From Legionellales bacterium (GTDB taxonomy: Bacteria > Pseudomonadota > Gammaproteobacteria > JAHCLG01), in assembly GCA_026125385.1 (NCBI GenBank), contig JAHCLG010000026.1, positions 1-35,845 of the forward strand: a DNA stretch of 35,845 nucleotides. The letters run 5' to 3'. This document shows, in pieces, positions 8,477 through 17,150 of the stretch. The notes under the pieces are model-generated. The model did no database searches. It was given only the letters and a program-made list of their open reading frames with translations, and was not told where the DNA came from. The translations under genes were made by a program, and so were the position numbers. Each line of letters begins with the position of its first letter. The stretch's first letter is position 1.

Positions 8477-9347
8477 ATAATTCTAAAAACGCTTCTGCGG
8501 CTGGCGATACGCGTTTATTTTTGAGCGTAACGTAATACCATACATGTGGCAATGGAAAATCCGCTACATTTAATACGGTTAATAATTGATTGGCGACTTC
8601 GTGTTTAATACTATGATGTGAAACCACCGAAATTCCTAAATCCGCCATTAACGCTTGTTTGATGGCTTCATTATTGCCTAATTCCATATCAATCACCGGC
8701 AAAAATTTCTGACGATTAAATAACGCTAACATGGCAATGCGGGTACCAGAACCCGCTTCGCGAATAATCCAATTTTCATTGTGTAATTCGTTAAGCGCAA
8801 GGGGAGAATTTTTTTTTGCTAGCGGATGATGAACACTCGCAGCCACCACGAGTTCATCGGCAAAAATGGGATAAGCATCCACTTCGATAAAATCAGGCAG
8901 CTGGCTTAACACCACAAAATCATCGAGGTTTTTTTCTAGCCGCTCTAAAATTAATTCGCGATGATACACTTTCATTTGAATGTGAGTGCCCGGGTATTTT
9001 TGCTTATATTCACCTAATAAATGCGGCATAAAATATTTAGCGGTGGTGGCAATGGCAACGGTTAAATTACCGGTGATCAATCCTTTGATCGATTGGATTT
9101 TTTGCACCCCCGCTGTTAATACTCCATCTAAGTCTTGTGCCATTTGCAAAACAACTTTACCAAATTCTGTCAAATGCAATTTGCGGTTCATCACTTGAAC
9201 TAAGGTGCATTGATAGTATTGTTCGACTTGCCGCAAAATATTAGAAACGGCTGGCTGAGTCATATGGAGACTTTGTGCTGCCAACGAAACGCTTTGCAAT
9301 TCCGCCACGCGCTTAAAGACTTGCAGTTGATGAAGGGTGATTCTCAT
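8445..9347 (-). CDS. LysR-family regulator, CbbR-like
   Basis: A 300-residue LysR-type transcriptional regulator. The N-terminal winged helix-turn-helix (about 1-60) has the classic LQVFKRVAELQSVSLAAQSL and MTQPAVSNILRQVE sequence. It is followed by the linker helix and a periplasmic-binding-like effector domain (about 90-295; VAIATTAKYFMPHLLGEYKQ, WIIREAGSGTRIAMLALF). The start of the effector domain resembles CbbR, which responds to carbon metabolites. Its position beside dabA/dabB on the same strand supports control of inorganic carbon uptake; that link is inference. The last 32 bases overlap the end of the convergent gene. Confidence 0.9.
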   Translation of the reverse strand: MRITLHQLQVFKRVAELQSVSLAAQSLHMTQPAVSNILRQVEQYYQCTLVQVMNRKLHLTEFGKVVLQMAQDLDGVLTAGVQKIQSIKGLITGNLTVAIATTAKYFMPHLLGEYKQKYPGTHIQMKVYHRELILERLEKNLDDFVVLSQLPDFIEVDAYPIFADELVVAASVHHPLAKKNSPLALNELHNENWIIREAGSGTRIAMLALFNRQKFLPVIDMELGNNEAIKQALMADLGISVVSHHSIKHEVANQLLTVLNVADFPLPHVWYYVTLKNKRVSPAAEAFLELFKIAEHPHRK

Positions 9348-9378
9348 ATCATTTTTTTGTGAAGTTTAACCATAGAAA

Positions 9379-9396
9379 TATAAATTATATTTTATA
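9379..9396. promoter_or_regulatory. Possible LysR-type binding dyad upstream of lysR
   Basis: TATAAA (9379-9384) and TTTATA (9391-9396) form an inverted repeat with a six-base spacer about 32 bases upstream of the lysR start. LysR-type regulators usually bind such AT-rich dyads in their own divergent promoter. The region is very AT-rich, so chance pairing is a real alternative. Confidence 0.3.
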
Positions 9397-9428
9397 ACTC
9401 AATTATGGCAAGATTTATTTTACCCGAG

Positions 9429-9530
9429 CAGCAACAAATTCGTATCAACAAGTATGCCGTTGCTGATGCTACCGTGCTAGCGACAAGGCAGCTAAAGGAG
9501 CCAATAATCATTGCATACTTGTTTTTTTTT
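9429..9530 (+). ncRNA. Candidate structured small RNA with intrinsic terminator, divergent from lysR
   Basis: On the plus strand an 11-base perfect inverted repeat (AACAAGTATGC at 9447-9457, GCATACTTGTT at 9513-9523) is followed at once by a run of T residues to 9530. This is the form of an intrinsic terminator with a structured 55-base loop. A second inverted repeat (CAGCAAC at 9429-9435, GTTGCTG at 9459-9465) interleaves with the first, so the two are either alternative folds or a pseudoknot. No protein gene on the plus strand needs this terminator: the nearest upstream plus-strand CDS ends about 950 bases away. It would be transcribed divergently from lysR and end just before the 3' end of dabA. 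Promoter not identified with confidence. Confidence 0.5.
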
Positions 9531-9544
9531 CAACTTAAACAAAC

Positions 9545-11803
9545 TCAACTCGGTTCAATCACCTGCAAATGCGCCCACTCTTGTACAAACAGACTGTTTA
9601 TTGTGGGATGCTGCTGTAAAAGTGTATCCACAAGCTGTTTTGGCGCGTAAATAATCACTAATAAACGCAACGGTTGATGAATGATCTGATCTTGAAAGGC
9701 AATACTTTGCCACGGCAATCCTATTTTTAAATCGCTGAAATTTCCTTCGATAACGCCGATATTCGGTAACACATTGTGTAACATTTTATTACCAGCACCA
9801 AAAATCTGCGGATCGGTCGTGGAAAAATAATATTGAGCGTTAATCCAATGCGCCACAATTAAAGGGCCTAATAAAATACTTCTCAGCAACTCTCCTTGTG
9901 GATCGCTTGTCGGATTGTAAGAATGTAAAAATACGCGGCGTTCTAAATTAATTTCTTGCGTTAAAAACCGTGGACCAATGATCAAAGCTGCATTATTAAT
10001 TAAGCCCATTTCTGGAATTAATTGTGCCCAGTCGCTAGCGCGTTGAGCAGGAGAGGATTTATCTGGCAGACTTTGACTTCGCTCTAAACGCAAATGCTCA
10101 CATGCTAAATTTAAATCTTTTTTTAATTGCGCTATGGCTAGCTGCCAGGGCGCCGCATGATTATCTTCGTGCAAAAATACTTTATCTTGAGTGGTATTAT
10201 GAAATCCCGCGATAAAACGGCTTGACTTTGGAATAGTAATTCCGTGGTAGATTAATTCTCGTCTGACCGCTTCATCGTTTAAGATGTGACATACCACTAC
10301 CGCATTGATCCAACCCGCATTTCCTCCACAGGCACCACAATCGAAACTGGCGTGATACGGATTATTATCGGTTTCAGCACCGTGGCCACAAATTAATATC
10401 AGCGGCGCAAAATCATTGGTTAAGCCGATGGTTTTTAAAAATTGCGCGGCATTATTAACGCGAGTTGCTAACGGAAATTTAGCTTGGATTTGAGATGGAC
10501 TGATGTTTGAATTGAAAAACGCGCTAGATTTATCTTGATTAATGCCTTGCTGAATTTTTTTAACCCATTGTCCTGAGTACGATTTTAACACCATACCAAA
10601 TGCGAGCCAGGTTCCTGCAAGCTCTACAAAATTTAAGGCCGATAAAAACGCTTTTTTGGTGTGAGCCAAGGTCGATAAGAAACTGCGCGCACTAATCTCG
10701 CATTCATTTGCGCTGGATTCATCACTTAACACAATATCCGGTGAAAATAATGCGGGGCATTGCAAGGTGTGACATTTATTATGATCTTCATATTCAAACA
10801 CAAAGCCAAAAAATCCGGCATAACCCCAGGTTTCATAATGTTTCATTTTTTCCAGATGACGTCTTAACCCTTCAGAACGGGTATCGATACAAAACACTGC
10901 TTGCACGCTAGGTTTATTATTATGGCTAGGTTTTTTATTGACATAAGATGATAATGCCTGCATGAGCTTTCGTTGATAAGCCAGCTCATAAGCTCGCTGC
11001 CACATAAACTGATAATCTTCACGATTTCTTTCGCGGGTTGATAAATCGTTGTCTGGCGTTTCTTCCACTGTAAAAAAATTCTGCGGTAATTGTTTTTGAT
11101 AGCTTAAATAATAATATTTTTCATAACACAGCCAGATAAGTGCCACATCCACCAACGAGGCTTTTTGAGTGATATAAAGATTATGCGGATGATGCTCTTG
11201 CCATTTAATTAAGCTAGACCAGCCAAGCATTTGATAAAAAATTTTTTCCAAATAATGGCTTTGCTGCGCTTTAGCAATAGCAAAATCCTCGAGCAACTTT
11301 TCCAAGGATGCGAATTTATCTTCTTGAAAAAATGGGCTAGAGGAAAAAAATTTTTTAAGTTGTCCACCCTCTTGATGTTGCCAAGCTAACAATAGATCGT
11401 TATCTTCTTTCTCAGTTTTGATGCCTGCTGCGAGACAAAAATAATTCATCAAGAATTGGAGCATCTGCTGTTTAATTTTTAAGGTAATATCTTTTTGTAC
11501 TAATTTGGAAATTTTTTCTGAAATTAGGGTCGCAGGAGGAGAGATGGCAGTGTCATGCGTTTTTTTTTGCATTGAGGCCGCTGTTAGGAAATCATCTTCT
11601 GTGATTTCCGCTTTCGCTAATAACTCTAAATAAAAAGATACGGGCATCACCCCTGACACTCCGACATTGCGATTTAATTCTCGCACGACTGCTTGAAAAG
11701 GACGCTCATGACAATCCCATAAGGGATTGGTAGCAATAAAACTGGGTAACGGCCAGTATTCTGGGATCGTGGTTATTGCGTCTTTCAACAATGAGTCAAT
11801 CAT
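9545..11803 (-). CDS. dabA: DabA, inorganic carbon uptake subunit (DUF2309/UPF0753)
   Basis: DabA is the cytoplasmic, beta-carbonic-anhydrase-like subunit of the DAB energy-coupled CO2/bicarbonate accumulation complex. The 752-residue product contains both zinc-site motifs: FCIDTRSE (Cys305, Asp307) and CGHGAETDN...DCGACGGN (His474, Cys489). The 15-residue spacing from the zinc His to the Cys matches the characterised protein. The start is the ATG complementary to 11801-11803, behind GGAGA; a TTG one codon upstream is unlikely. dabB lies 15 bases upstream on the same strand, as in known dabBA operons. Known members work with a membrane cation-translocating DabB, and nothing here suggests loss of function. 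Confidence 0.93.
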   Translation of the reverse strand: MIDSLLKDAITTIPEYWPLPSFIATNPLWDCHERPFQAVVRELNRNVGVSGVMPVSFYLELLAKAEITEDDFLTAASMQKKTHDTAISPPATLISEKISKLVQKDITLKIKQQMLQFLMNYFCLAAGIKTEKEDNDLLLAWQHQEGGQLKKFFSSSPFFQEDKFASLEKLLEDFAIAKAQQSHYLEKIFYQMLGWSSLIKWQEHHPHNLYITQKASLVDVALIWLCYEKYYYLSYQKQLPQNFFTVEETPDNDLSTRERNREDYQFMWQRAYELAYQRKLMQALSSYVNKKPSHNNKPSVQAVFCIDTRSEGLRRHLEKMKHYETWGYAGFFGFVFEYEDHNKCHTLQCPALFSPDIVLSDESSANECEISARSFLSTLAHTKKAFLSALNFVELAGTWLAFGMVLKSYSGQWVKKIQQGINQDKSSAFFNSNISPSQIQAKFPLATRVNNAAQFLKTIGLTNDFAPLILICGHGAETDNNPYHASFDCGACGGNAGWINAVVVCHILNDEAVRRELIYHGITIPKSSRFIAGFHNTTQDKVFLHEDNHAAPWQLAIAQLKKDLNLACEHLRLERSQSLPDKSSPAQRASDWAQLIPEMGLINNAALIIGPRFLTQEINLERRVFLHSYNPTSDPQGELLRSILLGPLIVAHWINAQYYFSTTDPQIFGAGNKMLHNVLPNIGVIEGNFSDLKIGLPWQSIAFQDQIIHQPLRLLVIIYAPKQLVDTLLQQHPTINSLFVQEWAHLQVIEPS

Positions 11804-11818
11804 CAAAAAATCTCCATG

Positions 11819-14053
11819 TCACAATATTTTTAACAAAATTTCAGGATACACGCCATTGATAAGATTAAAGAATAAAATGCTAATAAATAAAAAATGATCC
11901 AGGGGCGATAATTGTACCGAGAGTTTTTGAATGGCGGAGGCTTTGAAAATAGAATCTTGGAGCGTATGTAATACTGTGATAGCTGATAACATGATTGCAA
12001 TTAAAAGCAGGAGAAGGGTCCCAGGTTGAATGGCAATAAGCTCTTTTAAAATAATCGTTTCACTAATAAATGCCGCGGTGAACGGTAATCCAATAAAACA
12101 AAATAAAATAGCGGTTAAATACGCACCTAGCCAAGGCAAATTATTTTCAACCGCATGCACGAGTTTTTTGCCCGATTTTATTTTGTATAAGACTAACATC
12201 ATTAATAAACATAATAACGTGATGTGGATAAATTGAAAGTATGCGATTTTAGTTGAGGTTACACTCATCACTCTGAGAGCAATAATGGCTAACGCACAGT
12301 GCGACCCGATTAATAAAATAAATATGTGTTTTAATTGACGAGCGCGATTAGCGGTAATGAGACTGACAATAATAAATAGTGCAATTGCATATGCCACTGC
12401 ATTCACATGCCATTTAAAATTGACGCCAAGCACCGCCAAAAGAATGGCCAACATCATCAATAAGCTGATGAGTTGATAGCGCTTAAAACCCGCATAAAAC
12501 ACATCACCCAGATCGCGCAGAGGCTCTAATAAATAATAACGGTACATTTCTTCGATGAAGAGTTTATGGCGAATTAAATTATGAAGGTCTGTAAATGTTT
12601 TATAGCGATATAGCGAAATTATACCGACGCGATGAATGATCCAAAAACTCAAGGTAATTATCATCCCCACAATTTGCCAGTGAATATTGAATGCTTGTGC
12701 TATGACTGGAAAAGTTGAACGAGTGAAGCTTTCATAATAAGTGGTTAATAACAGGTAAATCCAAAACAGGCCGGTGATACCAGCAAGAGAATATAGTTTC
12801 ATCCGCACTGGGATTTTCTGGAGAATACTATTAGCCACTAATTCATAGAGGGTAATGACTAAAAATACTGATAATAAGGGAAACAACGTCATTAAACGAT
12901 AAAATTTAGCACTCATTAATAGCGCTAGACCGAAAATCACTGCGCATAACAGAAAACTGATGAAGCATGTGAATAAAGTAGATTTTCTTTGGGGAGTTTT
13001 GGGCGCACTTGGCAATAAACTGCCCGAAGTTAAAAACGACCAAGCTTTAAAAAAGCCGTGCGCAATCAGATGAAAAATGGCGCCAGCAAAAAAACCTAAA
13101 CCACACTGCAATACCATATAGCCCATTTGTGCCATGGTTGAATAAGCCAATTGTTTTTTAACATCTGCTTGTTGGGTAATAAATAAATTACCCAGTAGAA
13201 GGGTGATAAACCCAATGAGACTTATCCCCAGTAATAAGCCAGGAGATAACACGATCCCTGCCCCCAAACGTGCCAACAAATAGCCCCCCGCATTAATCAC
13301 GCCGGCATGCATCATCGCCGAAACAGGGGTTGGGGTTTGCATGGTATCTGGCAACCAAATATGAAACGGAAATTGCGCTGATTTCGTCATCACCGCAATA
13401 AAAATGCCTGCTAAAATAATGCTGCGCGCTGGCACTGTATAATGTAAAAATGTTATCGTCGGCGAAGTGAGATTGAATAATACTTGGAACTCTGTGCTGG
13501 AATAATAATATAAACAGAGAATCACACTGAAGAAAAAACTAATATCTCCAATCCGATTAATAATAAATTTTTTCTTAGCCGCACGATTAGCTTGTTCGTC
13601 GTAATGATAATGATTCAGTAACCAATATAAATTAAATCCAATTAATTGCCAGCCAATAAATGCCGTTAATAAATTAGCACTTAACACTAAAAAAATCACT
13701 GAAAAAGTCACTAAACCTAATTGGAACATAAAGCGCGTACGATTTAAATCCGCATAGACGTAACGAAAGGCAAATCGATTAACAATTAAATTAATCGTGC
13801 TGATTAATAACAACATCGATAACGATAATTTATCGAGTGCAAAATTTAAATTCAAGGCTACATGCTTAAGATCCAATAAGGAGAAATGCAAGAGCGTGAT
13901 GGGAGCGGTAAAATTTAGTAAATAATACAGGGTTAAGCCAATCAGCACGCTGTTGATCACATGACTAAACCACGCCGCGTGGGCAAATTGGTGGGCAAGC
14001 AGTAAGTAACCCAAAGCACTTAAAAGGGGTAAGAATAGAAATACTAACGACAT
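11819..14053 (-). CDS. dabB: DabB-type NuoL/MnhA-like membrane subunit with extended C-terminus
   Basis: Ion-translocating membrane partner of DabA, related to complex I subunit NuoL and Mrp antiporter subunit A. Conserved elements are FHIWLPDTMQTPTPVSAMMHAG (the ND-family signature), the VKKQLAYSTMAQMGYM lysine helix and HLIAHGFFKAWSFLTSG. At 744 residues it is longer than the roughly 500-600 residues usual for this group. After the NuoL-like end (about 540) there are about 200 more hydrophobic residues. These resemble the second half of another ND-type module, including GLPFTAAFISETIILKE near 650-670. This could be a fused or duplicated half-module. It is the first gene of the dabB-dabA pair. 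Confidence 0.88.
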   Translation of the reverse strand: MSLVFLFLPLLSALGYLLLAHQFAHAAWFSHVINSVLIGLTLYYLLNFTAPITLLHFSLLDLKHVALNLNFALDKLSLSMLLLISTINLIVNRFAFRYVYADLNRTRFMFQLGLVTFSVIFLVLSANLLTAFIGWQLIGFNLYWLLNHYHYDEQANRAAKKKFIINRIGDISFFFSVILCLYYYSSTEFQVLFNLTSPTITFLHYTVPARSIILAGIFIAVMTKSAQFPFHIWLPDTMQTPTPVSAMMHAGVINAGGYLLARLGAGIVLSPGLLLGISLIGFITLLLGNLFITQQADVKKQLAYSTMAQMGYMVLQCGLGFFAGAIFHLIAHGFFKAWSFLTSGSLLPSAPKTPQRKSTLFTCFISFLLCAVIFGLALLMSAKFYRLMTLFPLLSVFLVITLYELVANSILQKIPVRMKLYSLAGITGLFWIYLLLTTYYESFTRSTFPVIAQAFNIHWQIVGMIITLSFWIIHRVGIISLYRYKTFTDLHNLIRHKLFIEEMYRYYLLEPLRDLGDVFYAGFKRYQLISLLMMLAILLAVLGVNFKWHVNAVAYAIALFIIVSLITANRARQLKHIFILLIGSHCALAIIALRVMSVTSTKIAYFQFIHITLLCLLMMLVLYKIKSGKKLVHAVENNLPWLGAYLTAILFCFIGLPFTAAFISETIILKELIAIQPGTLLLLLIAIMLSAITVLHTLQDSIFKASAIQKLSVQLSPLDHFLFISILFFNLINGVYPEILLKIL

Positions 14054-14165
14054 GTTATAACCTTAAACCTCACAATTTGGCGACTATAGCAGTCACAAAT
14101 TATAATTAATAATTTATTATTTTGGCAATATATATCATATTTTAGTTATACTAAGATACTGAGCT

Positions 14166-14193
14166 TTTGCGTTTTAACCAGGCTATCTATACT
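14166..14193 (+). promoter_or_regulatory. Weak promoter candidate for the cyclic-nucleotide-binding gene
   Basis: A good -10 (TATACT, 14188-14193) lies about 90 bases upstream of the plus-strand gene, but the matching -35 is poor (TTGCGT at 15-base spacing). The 225-base gap is shared with the dabB promoter on the other strand and is strongly AT-rich. I could not fix the dabB promoter. Confidence 0.35.
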
Positions 14194-14278
14194 ATGTAAT
14201 AAAGTCTGTTTAAAATGCCGTTCGCCGTTAGGGGAACACACTTATTCATACAAAATCACACAAGGATGGATCAGTAAT

Positions 14279-14755
14279 ATGAGTAATAAGGATGAAATTT
14301 TTGCCTTCTTACAAAATAATCGTGTCTTTAACGGAATTCGCGAAACCGATTTATTAAAATTCGTCGCCTTAAGTGATGAAAGACGCTTCCGCGCCGGCGA
14401 ATACATTTCTCATGAAGGTGATTTAGCCGAACATTTATTTATCGTAATGGATGGCACAGTAGAAATTCTTAAGCAGAACAATGGCGATGGTAAAAATCAT
14501 GTCTTGGCAAAATTGCAATCGGGCGACACCATCGGTGAACTTTCCTTAATTGAAGATAGCCCCCATGCTGCGCGCTCGGCCTCCATCCGTGCTGCAACCG
14601 ATGCCAGTGTGCTAGCCTTCTCCAATGAAGATCTGCATTCACCCAACAAAATCGATATTCATTTATATAATGCGCTGGTGGTGAATCTTGCTCAATTAGT
14701 GTGTCGACGTTTGCGTTTTAGCAACGAGCAAAAAACCGGTTCTAGCGGTTTTTAA
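14279..14755 (+). CDS. Single-domain cyclic-nucleotide-binding protein (no DNA-binding domain)
   Basis: A 158-residue protein made almost only of a CRP-like beta-barrel. It has the N-terminal FNGIRETDLLKF helix, RAGEYISHEGDLAEHLFIVMDGTVEIL and a phosphate-binding-cassette-like GDTIGELSLIEDSPHAARSA (about 82-101), then a short C-helix. There is no helix-turn-helix, so it is not a classical CRP/FNR regulator; it may bind cAMP or c-di-GMP-type ligands or act through a partner. AAGGATGG about ten bases before the ATG is a good ribosome site. It is divergent from dabB, but a functional link is only suggested by position. Its final codons double as a terminator stem. Confidence 0.82.
   Translation: MSNKDEIFAFLQNNRVFNGIRETDLLKFVALSDERRFRAGEYISHEGDLAEHLFIVMDGTVEILKQNNGDGKNHVLAKLQSGDTIGELSLIEDSPHAARSASIRAATDASVLAFSNEDLHSPNKIDIHLYNALVVNLAQLVCRRLRFSNEQKTGSSGF
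14731..14753 (+). terminator. Intrinsic terminator embedded in the end of the CDS
   Basis: AAAAACCG (14731-14738) pairs perfectly with CGGTTTTT (14746-14753) across a seven-base loop. The T run enters the TAA stop codon of the cyclic-nucleotide-binding gene. The convergent AI-2E family gene ends 21 bases after that stop, so the space for termination is tight. Confidence 0.65.
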
Positions 14756-14775
14756 GCGCTAATTCTCGGCACATT

Positions 14776-15831
14776 TTAAAGATGATCTTGAGGTTCTAAA
14801 CACACCATCATCACTAAAGTCATGATGGTGGGGCCGATAAATAAACCAATTAATCCCATGGTTTCCACGCCGCCTAAAATTCCAAATAAAACCACCAAAA
14901 ATGGTAAGCGAATAGCAGAACGAATTAATAATGGGCGAACAAAATGATCGGCAATAAAAGAAACCAGCAGACCAATCACTAATAATCCTATCATCGCCAT
15001 TAATTTTCCCTGGATCAGTAAGATGAGACTTGCAATTAAATAGGCGATAATGACTAAATAGGGGATCATGGATAACACGGCGGTAATGAGGCCTAATAAT
15101 GCAGGTGCCGGTAAATTTAAAATGGCGTAAATCACACCCATGAATAATCCAACTGAAAATCCCACTAACACCGAACCGCTTAAAATGGCTTTTAATGCTT
15201 GAGGAAATTTATGTTCATAGAGATCCCAACGTTTTCCGAGTAAATAAGCGCCTAAGTTTTTCACGCCTTTTGCCAGAAAAATTCCATCTTGATAGAAAAA
15301 AAACAATGATAAAATCGTGAAGCCTAGTGTGACGCCGCGATGAAAAACTTCAACACCAATTATTTTTAACACATGGCTTGCAGGCATCATGATGGCATGA
15401 GAGACACTGATGAGTTGACTCACACCTTGCGGCTTTGCCAGATATTTTTCCCAGGCATGAACTAAATAATGTGAAATGCCAGGCACGTGAATTAACCAAT
15501 CTGGCGTGGGTAATCCTGTTTTATTCGCCGTCATTAAAAAATTGGCTAACATTTGTGTTTCTTGCACAATTACCGTGAGCAACCATGAAATCGGTATGAC
15601 TATAATTAAAGTGACGACGGTGGTTAAGCTCAATGCCGCGAGTGTGTCGCGTTGACGACAGCACTGCCACCACCAGCGATAAACCGGCCACGTTACTACC
15701 GCAATGACGCTGGCCCAGGCTAGCGGTAAAATAAAACGTTGTAAAATAAACAGCGCTGAGGTGATGATCAATAACGTAAATAATACGCTAGCAATATTCT
15801 GCAACGATGAATTCGATGAATGGTGTGTCAT
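14776..15831 (-). CDS. AI-2E family transporter (TqsA/PerM-like permease)
   Basis: A 351-residue polytopic inner-membrane protein with about eight hydrophobic segments. The N-terminal pair (LFTLLIITSALFILQRFILP; LAWASVIAVVTWPVYRWW) matches the family. So do the C-terminal motif FVRPLLIRSAIRLPFLVVLFGILGG and the final GLIGLFIGPTIMTLVMMV. Family members include an autoinducer-2 exporter and Na+/H+ antiporters, so the substrate cannot be named. The start lies 8 bases after the hutI stop on the same strand, so both may share a transcript. Confidence 0.88.
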   Translation of the reverse strand: MTHHSSNSSLQNIASVLFTLLIITSALFILQRFILPLAWASVIAVVTWPVYRWWWQCCRQRDTLAALSLTTVVTLIIVIPISWLLTVIVQETQMLANFLMTANKTGLPTPDWLIHVPGISHYLVHAWEKYLAKPQGVSQLISVSHAIMMPASHVLKIIGVEVFHRGVTLGFTILSLFFFYQDGIFLAKGVKNLGAYLLGKRWDLYEHKFPQALKAILSGSVLVGFSVGLFMGVIYAILNLPAPALLGLITAVLSMIPYLVIIAYLIASLILLIQGKLMAMIGLLVIGLLVSFIADHFVRPLLIRSAIRLPFLVVLFGILGGVETMGLIGLFIGPTIMTLVMMVCLEPQDHL

Positions 15832-15839
15832 AACATACT

Positions 15840-17072
15840 CTAAAATAATTTATCTAAAACAATTTTACCGTGTTTTACCACTTGGATACACGGATTATCG
15901 CCAATTCGATACGCCAACTCTTCAATATGATCCACATCCCACACACTTAAATCCGCGTGTTTTCCCACTTCTAAACTCCCCACTGTCTTTGCTAAACCCA
16001 ATGCTTTTGCAGCATTGATGGTAACACCCAGTAATGCTTGCTCAGGCGTTAATCTAAAGAAAGTGCACGCCATATTTAACATTAATAATAACGAAGTTGT
16101 GGGCGACGTTCCGGGATTGGCATCCGTGGCAATGGCTAATGGGATCGTATTAGCATTCAAGGCGGCGATTGGCGGCAGTTTAGTTTCGCCTAAAAAATAA
16201 AATGCCCCTGGTAATAATACTGCAACCGTTTTAGCTTTTTTTAATAGTGGCACATCCTGTGGATCTAAATATTCCAAATGATCAACGGATAATGCGTGAT
16301 AACGCGCTGCAAGTACAGCAGCTTTTTGATCGCTTAATTGTTCAGCGTGACATTTAATGGGTAAATTAAATTGTTGGGCTGCGCGAAATATTTTTTCTGT
16401 TTGTAATAAATTAAATCCAATTTTTTCGCAGAACACATCAACAGCATCAATAAGATTGGATGCAATTAATTTTGGCATCACGATGTCACAAAGATATTCG
16501 ATGTAATCATCAGCAGAATGTTTAAATTCGAGAGGTAATGCGTGAGCTCCCAAAAATGTTTTTTGAATGGTAACCGGAAATTGTTCTGCGAGTTGTTGCG
16601 CCACTTTTAGTAGTTTAAGTTCATTTGCAACATCCAAGCCGTAACCCGATTTAATTTCTACCGTGGTGACTCCTTGATCTAACCAGCATTGTAAGCGTTT
16701 AGCACTCTGATAAAACAACTCTTCTTCACTAGCAGCACGTGTAGCTTTCACGGTAGAAGCAATACCGCCTCCTGCCGCCGCAATTTCTTGATACGATTTT
16801 CCAGCTAAGCGTTGAGCAAATTCCGCCGCGCGATTTCCTGCATAAACTAAATGGGTGTGACAATCTATGAGTCCCGGCGCAATCCATGCGCCGAATAAAT
16901 CGATTTCTCTGTCAGCCTGATAAGTTAAATTATGTAATTGATTAGCGCTTCCTATCCAAGCAATTTTCTCACCTTGCACTGCTAACGCTGCATTCTGCAG
17001 AATAATGGGGCTATGCGCGGTAAATAAATTCGCATTTTTATATAAAATATCCCATTGCTGTGTTTCTGACAT
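15840..17072 (-). CDS. hutI: Imidazolonepropionase
   Basis: HutI hydrolyses 4-imidazolone-5-propionate to N-formimidoyl-L-glutamate, the third step of histidine degradation. The 410-residue amidohydrolase has the metal motif DCHTHLVYAGNR (His72, His74) and the family stretches GGGIASTVKATR, EIKSGYGLD, TFLGAHALP and KCHAEQLSD. The C-terminal part has IATDANPGTSPTTSLLLM. It is divergent from hutG across a 78-base gap. hutH and hutU, which make its substrate, are not in the window. Confidence 0.96.
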   Translation of the reverse strand: MSETQQWDILYKNANLFTAHSPIILQNAALAVQGEKIAWIGSANQLHNLTYQADREIDLFGAWIAPGLIDCHTHLVYAGNRAAEFAQRLAGKSYQEIAAAGGGIASTVKATRAASEEELFYQSAKRLQCWLDQGVTTVEIKSGYGLDVANELKLLKVAQQLAEQFPVTIQKTFLGAHALPLEFKHSADDYIEYLCDIVMPKLIASNLIDAVDVFCEKIGFNLLQTEKIFRAAQQFNLPIKCHAEQLSDQKAAVLAARYHALSVDHLEYLDPQDVPLLKKAKTVAVLLPGAFYFLGETKLPPIAALNANTIPLAIATDANPGTSPTTSLLLMLNMACTFFRLTPEQALLGVTINAAKALGLAKTVGSLEVGKHADLSVWDVDHIEELAYRIGDNPCIQVVKHGKIVLDKLF

Positions 17073-17150
17073 TCTGAATCACACCCTCTTTTTCCATAAC
17101 AAATGACATGTTAATGTATCAGTATTATTTCAACCTAGGAAGCCTCAACA

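Noticed and set aside
9405-9650. 81-codon plus-strand frame between lysR and dabA
   Set aside because: It crosses a strong terminator-like hairpin and T run and ends inside dabA on the other strand; the structured RNA explains this region better.
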